Assembly (NCBI RefSeq): GCF_902489635.1
Contig: NZ_CABUAN010000032.1
Location: forward strand, 1 to 25,032
Length of the DNA: 25,032 nucleotides
From: an uncultured Porphyromonas sp.
GTDB taxonomy: Bacteria; Bacteroidota; Bacteroidia; Bacteroidales; Porphyromonadaceae
Reading direction: 5' to 3'
Positions within the stretch are counted from its first letter, which is position 1; every line of letters starts with the position of its first letter. The notes beneath the pieces are model-generated. The model was not told the origin of the DNA. It ran no database searches and saw nothing but the letters and a program-made list of their open reading frames with translations. Positions 16,501 to 24,978 of this stretch are shown piece after piece. Both the position numbers and the translations under genes were made by a program.

Positions 16501-16839
16501 TTAGTCCTGTGACTCCTCGTTTGGTAGACGGAAGTAGACCTCGCCATTGAGAAACTCGGTGGTAGCCACGAGCGTAGGCTTGGGTAGCTGCTCGTAGTAC
16601 TTAGAGATCTCAATCTGCTCACTATTTTCTGTCGGTGTCTCGTCGAGAGTCTCCTGGTAGTTGGCCACCTCTTGTATCTTCTCGCGTATCTCGTCACGCA
16701 TCTCTACGGAGAGCTGGTTGGCGCGCTTGGAGATGATACGTACGGTCTCGTAGATATTTCCCGTCTGCTCCCAAAGCTCAGGCAGGGAGCGGGTGATCGT
16801 AGTCTGTGGTACAGATTGCTTCTTATTTGTTGTTGTCAT
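16501..16839 (-). CDS. rpoZ: RNA polymerase omega-like subunit
   Basis: A 112-residue protein resembling the divergent Bacteroidota omega (RPB6/RpoZ) proteins. The core is the helical segment NIYETVRIISKRANQLSVEM, which corresponds to the omega motif that clamps the beta-prime C-terminus. The C-terminal half has an acidic stretch and KPTLVATTEFLNGEVYFRLP, usual for this lineage. It lies 61 bp after bamD and 31 bp before the DUF4293 gene. The family assignment comes from the motif and neighbours, since sequence identity to proteobacterial omega is low. Confidence 0.82.
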   Translation of the reverse strand: MTTTNKKQSVPQTTITRSLPELWEQTGNIYETVRIISKRANQLSVEMRDEIREKIQEVANYQETLDETPTENSEQIEISKYYEQLPKPTLVATTEFLNGEVYFRLPNEESQD

Positions 16840-16900
16840 AATGCGAAATTGGAGTCTTAGTATGTGAGTGTAGTGCCAGAGGAAGTATCTCTGCTTTTGT

Positions 16901-17713
16901 TTAGCTGACGATCATGCGCTGTGCGCGGTCACGTAGTGTCTTAGCACGCTTGATGTGCTTCCCCTCGGGGAAGGCGTTCTCATAGTTATAGTAAGCATCT
17001 ATGACCTCGCGTAGACGTCCCTGCTTCTTGCTCTCTACGCTATTCATCGCCTGCTGGTAGGAAGCCTCTACAATGATAAAGAGTAGATCCTCACGATGCT
17101 TGGTGTAGGGATAAGCTTTGAGCGCATTGCGGGCCGTGATGATGGCCGATATGTAGTTGTTACCTAGGTAGGTACCCAGGTTGTAGTATAGGTCTGCGGT
17201 GATCAGCTCTTTCTTGGCTAGGTTGTCCTGCAGGTCAAAGAGCATCTGCTCGACCTCCTTACGATGCTCACTCTGAGGATAAGCCTCTAGGTAGCTCTGG
17301 AGCTCTTTGAGCGCACTGTAGGTGACAGACTGATCTAGGCGTGGATCGGGAGCTATACGGTATAGTGCTAGTCCCGTCTTGTAGTGGGCCTCTGCGGCTC
17401 GTGGATCCTGTGGGTACTTGCTGTACAGCCTGCGAAAGTACTCAGCAGCACTAGACTCCTGCTTGTTTTGTAGGAGTGCGTCGGCCATGATGTAGAGAGC
17501 CTGTGCGCCCTCCTGCGTACCTTCGTAGTGAGGTAAGACATCGACCATGAGCTCAGCCACGCGGCCATACTTACCCTCGTTGTAGTACTTCTTGGCATAA
17601 GAGTAGCGGAGCGTGGGGTCTTTAGACTTCTGTATGCGCATATACTCAGCGCAGCTACTGGTGAGCAGGAGCCAGCTGAGAGCTAAGAGGCTGATGAGCG
17701 TTTGTCTTGTCAT
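16901..17713 (-). CDS. bamD: Outer-membrane assembly lipoprotein BamD
   Basis: A component of the BAM complex that inserts beta-barrel proteins into the outer membrane. The 270 residues start with a lipoprotein signal peptide whose lipobox is TSSC (Cys21). Tetratricopeptide-like repeats follow, including RYSYAKKYYNEGKYGRVAEL, AQALYIMADALL and AEYFRRLYSKYPQDPRAAEA, with the family-typical YPQSEHRKEVEQML segment. The C-terminus ends in a helix (KHIKRAKTLRDRAQRMI). It heads a leftward gene run (bamD, rpoZ, DUF4293, guaB, miaA). A TAnnTTTG-type box lies 30 bp upstream. Confidence 0.93.
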   Translation of the reverse strand: MTRQTLISLLALSWLLLTSSCAEYMRIQKSKDPTLRYSYAKKYYNEGKYGRVAELMVDVLPHYEGTQEGAQALYIMADALLQNKQESSAAEYFRRLYSKYPQDPRAAEAHYKTGLALYRIAPDPRLDQSVTYSALKELQSYLEAYPQSEHRKEVEQMLFDLQDNLAKKELITADLYYNLGTYLGNNYISAIITARNALKAYPYTKHREDLLFIIVEASYQQAMNSVESKKQGRLREVIDAYYNYENAFPEGKHIKRAKTLRDRAQRMIVS

Positions 17714-17742
17714 ACTTAATACCTACAGGATACTATTGCACG

Positions 17743-17750
17743 CAAAGGTA
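17743..17750 (-). promoter_or_regulatory. Probable bamD promoter -7 box
   Basis: CAAAGGTA reads TACCTTTG on the minus strand, 30 bp upstream of the bamD ATG. No TTG -33 element is evident; the upstream flank is A-rich on the plus strand (AAAAAAG). Confidence 0.6.
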
Positions 17751-17833
17751 CGAAAAAAGAGATTAGAACGAGATCGCTCGTACTCCCGTAGATTCTGCAG
17801 CTTTCATTACGAGTGAGATTAACACGCTGAGGT

Positions 17834-17968
17834 GTAGCGAATTGTAGGGAGTCGATGGCCTGTGCGTCCCTTGTGTCAAAGCGAGACGAGCTTTAAAGTC
17901 AAGAAGTTCATAATGTAGTATTTAACGGATGCTGATGCACAGACCGTCGATTTCCTACAAATCGCTAC
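17834..17968. repeat. Long inverted repeat, 35-bp arms
   Basis: The arm at 17834-17868 (GTAGCGAATTGTAGGGAGTC...) and the inverse of 17934-17968 match at 29 of 35 positions; the spacer is 65 bp. It sits in the 533-bp noncoding gap between the divergent bamD and surface-protein operons, upstream of both promoters. It may be an imperfect hairpin-forming element, two opposed copies of a dispersed repeat, or a regulatory site. The rest of the gap (17751-17833 and 17969-18129) shows no gene that I can support. Confidence 0.7.
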
Positions 17969-18146
17969 TCGTGAGAGTTGCGGGATTTAGGACCCGATCG
18001 GACAGCCGAAACTATCATTGACGGATGCATAGATAGGAGGAAAGATCGCTGAAAAACTGGAGACACCTAGATTCAAAAATTGCATGTGCTACTGGGTACT
18101 GCAGAGCTAGATACAGACTGCAAGTAAATATACCTCATAGTGGGTA

Positions 18147-18177
18147 TTGTGTTATCAATCAAGCAGCTATACCTTTG
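18147..18177 (+). promoter_or_regulatory. Promoter of the surface-protein operon
   Basis: TTG at 18147-18149 is separated by exactly 20 bp from TACCTTTG at 18170-18177, a good fit to the Bacteroidota TTTG-N19-21-TAnnTTTG promoter. It would give a 5' leader of about 60 nt before the ATG at 18247. A small dyad, ATACC/GGTAT (18130-18134 and 18143-18147), touches the -33 element and could be an operator. Confidence 0.72.
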
Positions 18178-18246
18178 TGTCGTCTTGGGAACAGCCTTTT
18201 TTAGAGCAAACCTTCGATTACTACACATCAACAAACGCTAGCGCAT

Positions 18247-19797
18247 ATGAAAGCATATATCTTTTGCATACTTCTCATCTTAGGAGGACTCATACCGTCA
18301 TCTCTAGCGGCTACACCGTTACAGCTTTATGTAGACAATGTCGAAGTCTCAGAGAGCAATGCAGCAAATGTCCTCAAGGGGCAAGGAGAGGGCAGAGATG
18401 GCTGTGTGAGCTTTGATTACAAGACTTATACTCTAACACTCCGAGGCGCGAAATTGACCAATAGCATCAAAATAACGGGAGAGCGTCCAGACCAGCTTAT
18501 CACGGTACAACTCGAGGGGAAGAATGAAATAATCACCAAGAACTGGGCTTTTCAGATCTTTTCTCCTGTACTCATACAAGGTCCTGGGAGCTTATACATT
18601 CATAGCTCGGGAAGATATGCCCGAGGCTTTTCTATCAGCGGGATGCAAGATGAGCTTTACCTTAAAATAAGCAAGACTACGGTGCGCGTCGAAGCTGTAA
18701 ATGACAGCAATGATGGCGAGGCTCTCTTTTCCCCTGTAAAGAGAGAGGGATATGTCATAATCGAGGATGCTCACTTCTCTAGTATTGGACTTGTAGCTGG
18801 AATGAAGGAGCTATACCTACAGGGGTGCGATATAGTCAATAAGGATCAAGTATATCTCGGACAGCTCAATGATAACTGGGGCTATACATGTGCCGTCATA
18901 GCTACAATTCCCGATGATAAGCTCAACTATGGTCTACTACAGATCGCACCTGATCAAAGCTATCCCATTGCCATCGGACAGACTCAAGTGACCCGTGATA
19001 ATGCATCCGACATCCTTGCCTCCACTGGCACTTCCGGCTCTGCTAGTTATGACCCCAAGAGCAACACACTATACCTCAAAAACCTAATCCTCGACACCAA
19101 CCTAGAGAATGGGATATTCTCTCGCTTTGCTCCCATCGACAAGACCCTAACCATTGATGTGGAAGGCAATGTAGAACTACACAGCAAGCTCTCGGGGATG
19201 CTCCTCTTTGGCAATACCTGTATACAAGGTTCTGGATCAATCAAAGTATATGCCGATGATGGTAGCCAAGACTATGGAGGTATCCTCATCGCAGACAAAG
19301 ACACGCTCACAGTACGAGACTGTCATCTCTTTGCTAGTGGTCCTTTTGCCCTAGGAGGAATTCGTCTACAAAGTCGCCTACTGATCGACAATGCGACCCT
19401 CGAGCTCACCTGCACCAATAAGACAAGAGGAGCGACTATTGAGGGCTTTGACGCTCTCGTCTTAAAACGAGCTTCCTTTATCAATCCTCAGGGGGTTCGC
19501 TTTGACGCTAACCTATGTGGGGCGACGACCGATGGGGTGACACTATGCAAAGAGCCTATACAGATAGCTCGAATGAATTCGGTACAACACGTACGCCCTT
19601 CTACACCCAGTATATCAACGTCACTAGGGCAGCTGTCGATAGGACAGCCCGTCTCACCGATGACTATCAAGGTGTACACACTATTAGGAGAGCTCGTCTA
19701 TGAGCAACTACTGACAGGACAAGTCACCATTCCTCTACCCTCTGGTGTTTATATCCTAGAGTTAGGTCTATACCATCAGACGATTCTAATCCCTTAA
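18247..19797 (+). CDS. Secreted two-module protein with T9SS sorting domain
   Basis: A 516-residue exported protein. A signal peptide (1-21, ending SSLA) precedes two related modules of about 180-195 residues, beginning near residues 25 and 237. Each module opens with a [VI]xVxxxNA[AS][ND][IV]L-type motif, a GxxGxxSxD stretch and TLTLRGA or TLYLKNL, then short beta-strand repeats such as VLIQGPGSLYI. These resemble bacterial surface beta-helix/carbohydrate-binding-type modules, but I cannot name the family with certainty. The last ~70 residues (IKVYTLLGELVYEQ ... LPSGVYILELG) match a T9SS type A sorting domain, which implies export and surface attachment. It is the first gene of a three-gene operon and paralogous to the next. 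Confidence 0.82.
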   Translation: MKAYIFCILLILGGLIPSSLAATPLQLYVDNVEVSESNAANVLKGQGEGRDGCVSFDYKTYTLTLRGAKLTNSIKITGERPDQLITVQLEGKNEIITKNWAFQIFSPVLIQGPGSLYIHSSGRYARGFSISGMQDELYLKISKTTVRVEAVNDSNDGEALFSPVKREGYVIIEDAHFSSIGLVAGMKELYLQGCDIVNKDQVYLGQLNDNWGYTCAVIATIPDDKLNYGLLQIAPDQSYPIAIGQTQVTRDNASDILASTGTSGSASYDPKSNTLYLKNLILDTNLENGIFSRFAPIDKTLTIDVEGNVELHSKLSGMLLFGNTCIQGSGSIKVYADDGSQDYGGILIADKDTLTVRDCHLFASGPFALGGIRLQSRLLIDNATLELTCTNKTRGATIEGFDALVLKRASFINPQGVRFDANLCGATTDGVTLCKEPIQIARMNSVQHVRPSTPSISTSLGQLSIGQPVSPMTIKVYTLLGELVYEQLLTGQVTIPLPSGVYILELGLYHQTILIP

Positions 19798-19838
19798 TAT
19801 AGGATTGACAACTCTCATCCCCTCAATAAATAATCACT

Positions 19839-21404
19839 ATGCCTCGATACGCCTCCGTCGCTTATACGACACTCGTTTTTCTTATCTTAATACTCTCTCC
19901 TATCATCTCGTCTGCTCAAACAATCACCGTAGACAACGTCCTCATTACGCCAGATAATGCGTCAAACGTACTGGTTGGACTCGGAGCAGGCAAGGATGGG
20001 TGCGTCTCGTATGACTCTAGGACTCGTACGCTCTCTCTGCGAGACGCCTCCCTAGACTATGGGATAAAGGTTACCAAAGCCCTAGATGAGGTCATCGTCC
20101 GAGTCGATGGAGAGTGCTCAGTCAAAGCTGACAAATTCGGATTATATACCGAGGGATATGTGACAATCACAGGTAGTGGCAAGCTCAAAGTATCTTGCCC
20201 AAAGCCCTCTTCTGGAGCTTTTGCGATGAATAGTCCTGAGGCTATCCTTCGATTCAAAGAGTGCACTGTCGACGTTGTAGGTGTAGATGGAGCTTTTGCT
20301 GTTGCTTCATTATCTCGTGGACACGGATTGCTGGTCTTCGATCATGTAAATTGGACTAGCACTGGTCTTGTTGGGGCAATGAATCGCATCAGTATCAAGA
20401 GGACGGACATCATGCAGCCTCAAGGTGGACGAGTAGGCATTAAGACTCCAGAGGATGGCCCTTCCTTCTCCGCAATAATTGGGAAAGACGGCAATGCGAA
20501 TTCGGGTCTCTTCCAGCTAAAACGGAACAACAAGTATCCACTGCGTATCAATGACATTGATATCACGACACAAAATGCATCCAATATCTTCCCAAACTCT
20601 GTAATACCAGGAAGCTATGCGTACTACAATCCAAACAGCAATCTTCTTAAGATATGCAATCTAGAGTACTACAATATGAATGTTCCCAATATTGAGAACT
20701 TTCATGACGAGACTGACCCGCCCTTGACGATTGAAGTGTATGGGGTCTGTCAGGCTTGGAGCGTATATGCTAGCATCTACAGTCGAGGTCCCCTAATTAT
20801 CACTGGTCCTGGGAAACTCTTTGTCGAGACGAAAGATTTAAAGCTGGGAGCATCTGCCATAACCATAGATGATCGGCAGTCCCTAACCATCAAAAAGACA
20901 AATGTCTACGCTTCTGGATACTATGCCATAGGAGGACTAAAAGAAAACAGTGCTCACCTAACCATCGAAGACGCTTACGTTGAAATGAACTGTACGCGCC
21001 CCAATGATGGTGCCTCTCTCATCGGATTCCAATCGATGCAGTTGCATGGGGTATCTATTCTGGAGCCTCAAGGTGTAACCTTTGACCCCTCTGCGTCAGG
21101 ATTACTATACAATGATGGTCGCCTAGTAAGAGAGAGGGTCGTTATAGGCAATGATCAATGGAATGCTATCTCCCGACCTAGCCAAGAGAAGTTCGTAAGC
21201 AATCCTATCATCAAGACAAGTGGTCACACCTTGACTATCGACCTAAGAGATGCGAGAAGCAGAACTAACACTGCTTTTCTATATGACAGTCGAGGAACTG
21301 AGGTTACAAGAGTAGAGCCAAATACTCAAGTTCACCTACAGCTTTCTCCAGGCACCTACATCATTATATGCGGAGATTACGCACAGAAAATCATAATCTC
21401 CTAA
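19839..21404 (+). CDS. Secreted two-module protein, paralogue of upstream gene
   Basis: A 521-residue protein with the same plan as its upstream neighbour: a signal peptide (ending IISSAQ), module 1 from about residue 28 (VDNVLITPDNASNVLVGLGA, then DGCVSYD and TLSLRDA) and module 2 from about 233 (DIDITTQNASNIF ... LLKICNLEYYN). Both proteins contain a PQGVxFD segment near the end of module 2. The C-terminal FLYDSRGTEVTR ... LSPGTYIIICGDYAQKIIIS looks like a T9SS sorting domain. The two genes have diverged considerably but are clearly a tandem duplication. The start is 41 bp after the upstream stop. Ligand and role are unknown; carbohydrate or surface binding is only a guess. Confidence 0.82.
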   Translation: MPRYASVAYTTLVFLILILSPIISSAQTITVDNVLITPDNASNVLVGLGAGKDGCVSYDSRTRTLSLRDASLDYGIKVTKALDEVIVRVDGECSVKADKFGLYTEGYVTITGSGKLKVSCPKPSSGAFAMNSPEAILRFKECTVDVVGVDGAFAVASLSRGHGLLVFDHVNWTSTGLVGAMNRISIKRTDIMQPQGGRVGIKTPEDGPSFSAIIGKDGNANSGLFQLKRNNKYPLRINDIDITTQNASNIFPNSVIPGSYAYYNPNSNLLKICNLEYYNMNVPNIENFHDETDPPLTIEVYGVCQAWSVYASIYSRGPLIITGPGKLFVETKDLKLGASAITIDDRQSLTIKKTNVYASGYYAIGGLKENSAHLTIEDAYVEMNCTRPNDGASLIGFQSMQLHGVSILEPQGVTFDPSASGLLYNDGRLVRERVVIGNDQWNAISRPSQEKFVSNPIIKTSGHTLTIDLRDARSRTNTAFLYDSRGTEVTRVEPNTQVHLQLSPGTYIIICGDYAQKIIIS

Positions 21405-21459
21405 AGTCCCTCCCCCTACTTTTACAACAAGACAAACTATATTTAGACCAAATACTACA

Positions 21460-23427
21460 ATGCGTTATATCAACCTTCATCACATCCTATGTACACTACT
21501 CCTCCTGACCAGTAGCACCATCGTGTATGCTCAGGGAAAGGTATCTCTAGGTCTCGAGGTAGAGCCAAAAGGCTCAGCGACCATAACCTGCACCGATGAG
21601 CAGGGCCGCTCTTACAATAGCTGGGATAAAGTTCCCCAAGGGACCCTGCTAACCATCACAGCAACCCCTAATGCAGGATACAAGATTGACTTTATTTGGC
21701 TTGATGGTGTCAAATACAAAGACGACACCCTGACTCCCCTCCTCGATAGTGAAGGGCGAGCCACAATCAAGCATACCGCCACTGGCTATATGCTCTCATA
21801 TACTGTATATCTAGATAAGGTAGAGACACCTCAGCCGAAAGACTTCACCATAACTATTGCTGAGCCCAATAGCGCGCATGGGCGGATATCCGTTGTGGAC
21901 TTCTATACTAAAGAGGAGATTCAAGACAAAGCCAAAGTGCAGCCAGAGACAATCATCGAAGTAACAGCTTTCGAGTACGAAGGCTTCGAGATTGAATCTC
22001 TGCAGATAGGAGAGAAACAGCTTTCTCGTGACGAGCTCAACATCTCTGATCATGCTACCGAAGGTATTCAGTACACTGTGCAGAGCGACATCTCTATAGT
22101 TGCGACTTACAAGCCCACTGCCCAAGAATGTGAGGTGACGATTACTGCGCCAGATGAGAGTCACGGGCGGATAGCCGTTGTGGACTTCTATACTAAAGAA
22201 GAAATTCAAGACAAAGCTAAAGTGCAGCCAGGGACAATTATCGAAGTAACAGCTTTCGAATACGAAGGCTTCGAGATCGAATCTCTGCAGATAGGAGAAA
22301 AACAGTTTTCTCGCGACGAACTCAACATCTCTGATCATGCTACCGAAGGTATTCAGTACACAGTGCAGAGCGACATCTCTATTGCTGCAACCTATAAAGC
22401 TAAAGAGCAAAAAGCATCCATATCTTGGATTACTCCCCCAGCAACTGAAGGTACGCTAAAAGTCCTCTCTTCATCAGGGACCGAATTAAATATGCCCAGC
22501 ACTCTGCCTATTGGAGATCAGATTACCATCGTCGTGACTCCGCAAGATGGCTATATCATTGAGGGAATACGTATCAACACCCTCTTCATCCCAGCCTCTA
22601 GCCTTACAGCATCAACTGAAGGAGGAAGCCTCTACCATCATCGCCTTTCAGAAAATGTAGAGATCTCGGCAGCATTTAAGCCCATCACCCCTCCCACATA
22701 CACGCTATCCTTCAGCTGGCCTAAGAGTGTAGACACTCTAGTTACAGCCACATGCGGGGGTAAAACAATAACTTCTGGAGTACTACTACACGAGGGGGAT
22801 GAGGTCACATTCTCACTGCAGGACAACGACAACTACATCGTCGACCATTGGAAGGTAAATGGCTCAACAAATGCTATGGGAAGTCCAACACTAAAACTCA
22901 CAATGCCCAATGAATCCGTCAATGTAGAACTCCTAGTCAAGGAAGTAAAGAAACACAAAGTCTCATTTCAGTTTAATGGAGAAGGTGGTATGGTCACTGC
23001 TCTAGCCAATGGACTTGTTGTATCTTCAGGAGCTTCTCTACTAGAGGGTACAGAGATTACTTTTGAGGCACACCCATTTGAAGATGAAGGATACACAATT
23101 GAAAAATGGACTTATAATGGGGAGATAGTAAACGACAAGAACCCCGTCTACAGAGTCACCCTCAATGCGGATATTAACGTGTCAGTGCAATTTGTCAAGG
23201 CTGATGCTATCCCGACCATCTCTATCGATAACAAGTTCTCGCCATGCTATCATCCTGTAGGACAGGTGTGGATTATCCCCTTCGGCAAGAGCATTTGGCA
23301 GCTACATAGTATTTCTGGAGACTTGATTGCTGAAGGAGAGAGTGACGCTGTAGAGGCTTATGCCCTTCCTAGTGGAGTTTATCTACTAACTATCAATAAC
23401 ACCTCCTATAAAGTTGTCAAGCCTTAG
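21460..23427 (+). CDS. Secreted InlB-B-like repeat protein with T9SS domain
   Basis: A 655-residue exported protein with a signal peptide (1-25, ending VYAQ) and six repeats of about 80-95 residues: roughly 26-121, 129-218, 224-313, 319-407, 414-494 and 498-580. Repeats share patterns such as PGTIIEVTA, a Gly-Tyr/Phe-x-Ile-x-x-(I/W) strand (EGFEIESLQI, DGYIIEGIRI, EGYTIEKWTYNG) and an ending like ISIAATYK, as in divergent InlB B-repeats. Repeats 2 and 3 are nearly identical. The C-terminal 70 residues (WQLHSISGDLIAEGE ... LPSGVYLLTINNTSYKVVKP) fit a T9SS sorting domain. It is probably an extended surface stalk or adhesin. It is the last gene of the operon, 55 bp after its neighbour, and its stop codon lies inside a terminator hairpin. 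Confidence 0.85.
   Translation: MRYINLHHILCTLLLLTSSTIVYAQGKVSLGLEVEPKGSATITCTDEQGRSYNSWDKVPQGTLLTITATPNAGYKIDFIWLDGVKYKDDTLTPLLDSEGRATIKHTATGYMLSYTVYLDKVETPQPKDFTITIAEPNSAHGRISVVDFYTKEEIQDKAKVQPETIIEVTAFEYEGFEIESLQIGEKQLSRDELNISDHATEGIQYTVQSDISIVATYKPTAQECEVTITAPDESHGRIAVVDFYTKEEIQDKAKVQPGTIIEVTAFEYEGFEIESLQIGEKQFSRDELNISDHATEGIQYTVQSDISIAATYKAKEQKASISWITPPATEGTLKVLSSSGTELNMPSTLPIGDQITIVVTPQDGYIIEGIRINTLFIPASSLTASTEGGSLYHHRLSENVEISAAFKPITPPTYTLSFSWPKSVDTLVTATCGGKTITSGVLLHEGDEVTFSLQDNDNYIVDHWKVNGSTNAMGSPTLKLTMPNESVNVELLVKEVKKHKVSFQFNGEGGMVTALANGLVVSSGASLLEGTEITFEAHPFEDEGYTIEKWTYNGEIVNDKNPVYRVTLNADINVSVQFVKADAIPTISIDNKFSPCYHPVGQVWIIPFGKSIWQLHSISGDLIAEGESDAVEAYALPSGVYLLTINNTSYKVVKP
21880..22398 (+). 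repeat. 285-bp tandem duplication inside the InlB-like gene
   Basis: The segments starting at 21880 and 22165 are offset by 285 bp (95 codons). Over the 78 residues that begin GRI[SA]VVDFY (residues 141 and 236) only four positions differ. DNA differences are mostly at third codon positions. This is a recent duplication of one repeat unit. Confidence 0.9.
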
Positions 23428-23438
23428 CTAGGCTTTTT
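23419..23438 (+). terminator. Terminator spanning the operon's last stop codon
   Basis: AAGCCT (23419-23424) pairs with AGGCTT (23430-23435), with a 5-nt loop TAGCT and a T-run to 23438. The stop codon TAG (23425-23427) is in the loop, so the hairpin overlaps the end of the coding sequence. Confidence 0.75.
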
Positions 23439-23801
23439 GCGTGATAACATGAGTCTTGTGTCAGATTTGCCGACTCATATATCCAGCTTCACATAGAGCT
23501 ACAAGGGGGAGAAGACTCCCTAATATATACCCCCCCCACCTGGAGTGTACAGAGGCACTTAGGTGAGGGGGGGCTTGTGGCATTGGAGAGACTTGTTCCC
23601 CAGTGGTTGATGCAAAGGTAAGGGCGATCGTCCGGTGGAGACTTGTCTTGTGGCGGGTATGCGCTCGCCTTGCTGAGACAAGCCTAGTCCTCCGACTTTG
23701 AGCTGTGCGAATGCAGTGATCGCTGGGGTGCGGAAAAGCGAAATGCCTAAACGTACTTGAGATTTGTGAAATCGAGAGTCCCCGTTTATGGAAAAGAGAA
23801 G
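23439..23801. other. Noncoding stretch with strong secondary structure
   Basis: No gene is supported here. Visible structure includes an interrupted C-run/G-run hairpin (about 23530-23573, arms CCCCCCACCT and AGGTGAGGGGGG, with one bulge), a longer imperfect stem whose arms include TTGTCT (around 23651) and AGACAA (around 23680), and a small one with arms GATTT and AAATC around 23760-23772. A minus-strand TACCTTTG box (CAAAGGTA, 23613-23620) faces leftward with no coding sequence behind it. Confidence 0.5.
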
Positions 23802-23839
23802 ATACCCTAGCCGTCTCATAGGTGAGTCGGCTAGGGTAT
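23802..23839 (-). terminator. Terminator downstream of prs
   Basis: ATACCCTAGCCG (23802-23813) and CGGCTAGGGTAT (23828-23839) form a perfect 12-bp stem, with a small CTCA/TGAG pairing within the 14-nt loop. It lies 21 bp beyond the prs stop; on the minus strand the stem is followed by TCTTCTCTTTTC, a T-rich tail. Confidence 0.8.
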
Positions 23840-23860
23840 TCTAGTATAGATGGCCTGCGT

Positions 23861-24799
23861 CTAGAAGGAGTAGAGCGAGCTGATAGACTCGTGGCTGCAG
23901 ACGCGGCGGATAGACTCAGCAAAAAGCTCGGCGACGCTGATGATGCGCACTTTCTCGCTCTTCTTAGAGTAGGGGATTGAGTCGGTGAAGATCATCTCCG
24001 TCAGGCCAGACTGATCGATGCGCTTGGTGGCGGGATCGCTCATGACGGCATGTGTCGCAAAGGCTCTGACAGACTTAGCGCCATGCTCTAGCATGAGGTC
24101 TGCAGCCTTGGTCATGGTGCCAGCGGTATCGACGATATCATCGACGAGGATTACATCCTTGCCTGTGACATCACCGATGATCGTCATCTCGGCCACCTCA
24201 TTTGCCTTAGCGCGACGCTTGTGGCAGATGACCATGGGTACGCCAAAGTGACGTGCGTAGCTGTTTGCACGCTTGGTACCACCTACGTCAGGAGTAGCGA
24301 TGCAGAGGTTCTCCACGGGTATGTTGTGCTCGATATACTCTGTGAAGACCGTAGAGCCGTATAGGTGGTCTACAGGTACGTTGAAGAAGCCTTGTATCTG
24401 GTCTGCATGTAGATCCATCGTGATGAGGCGGGTGATGCCAGCTACTGAGAGTAGGTCGGCAATCAGCTTAGCACCGATGGAGACACGGGGCTTGTCCTTG
24501 CGATCCTGTCTAGCCCATCCGAAGTAGGGTATGACCGCTGTGATGTAGTGTGCTGAGGCGCGCTTTGCCGCGTCGATCATGAGTAGTAGCTCCATGATGT
24601 TGTCGGCATTGGGGTAGGTCGACTGTACGAGGAAGATGTCCTTGCCACGGATGCTCTCTTCGTAGAATACGGCAAATTCGCCATCGGCAAAGTGCTCGGT
24701 ACGCATTTTGCCCAAGGGGCAGCCCAGTGAGTCACAGATCTTCTCAGCGAGGTTCTGAGAGGCTGAGCCAGCAAATACTAAGTAGGGTAGTTCGTTCAT
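23861..24799 (-). CDS. prs: Ribose-phosphate pyrophosphokinase
   Basis: Makes PRPP from ribose 5-phosphate and ATP for purine, pyrimidine, His, Trp and NAD synthesis. The 312-residue length is normal for class I Prs. The family signatures are present: FADGEF (37-42), PYFGWARQDRK in the flexible loop, DLHADQIQGFF (129-139) and the PRPP-binding DVILVDDIVDTAGT (215-228). The gene stands alone on the minus strand with its own promoter box 33 bp upstream and a hairpin terminator downstream. The MITE-like element begins about 180 bp upstream. Confidence 0.98.
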   Translation of the reverse strand: MNELPYLVFAGSASQNLAEKICDSLGCPLGKMRTEHFADGEFAVFYEESIRGKDIFLVQSTYPNADNIMELLLMIDAAKRASAHYITAVIPYFGWARQDRKDKPRVSIGAKLIADLLSVAGITRLITMDLHADQIQGFFNVPVDHLYGSTVFTEYIEHNIPVENLCIATPDVGGTKRANSYARHFGVPMVICHKRRAKANEVAEMTIIGDVTGKDVILVDDIVDTAGTMTKAADLMLEHGAKSVRAFATHAVMSDPATKRIDQSGLTEMIFTDSIPYSKKSEKVRIISVAELFAESIRRVCSHESISSLYSF

Positions 24800-24831
24800 T
24801 GCATTATCAGTATAGAGACAATCAGTACTAC

Positions 24832-24839
24832 AAAGGTAC
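24832..24839 (-). promoter_or_regulatory. Probable prs promoter -7 box
   Basis: CAAAGGTA reads TACCTTTG on the minus strand, 33 bp upstream of the prs ATG. No TTG is found at the -33 distance, only an A/T-rich stretch (TTTATTATTAAAG on the minus strand). The remaining 24840-24978 shows no other feature that I can support. Confidence 0.6.
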
Positions 24840-24978
24840 TACTTTAATAATAAACGGCGGTTGCGACCTCTCGATTGCGCAGGGCTGACACACTATATAT
24901 AGAATGAACCTATCTACTCCTCGCTGGTCGCTCATGTGTAGCTCTTGACAGCGCGATTGTGATGCGTCATCCCTGACT

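Noticed and set aside
21811..22410. 199-residue minus-strand open frame in the repeat gene
   Set aside because: It is the antisense of the duplicated repeats and simply inherits their codon pattern.
23640..23760. tRNA, SRP RNA or tmRNA in the prs-proximal noncoding region
   Set aside because: No T-arm consensus, CCA-adjacent acceptor stem or SRP RNA conserved loop could be found.
23461..23922. 153-residue minus-strand open frame overlapping the prs 3' end
   Set aside because: It overlaps prs in another frame, crosses a terminator hairpin and has a low-complexity Ser/Arg translation.
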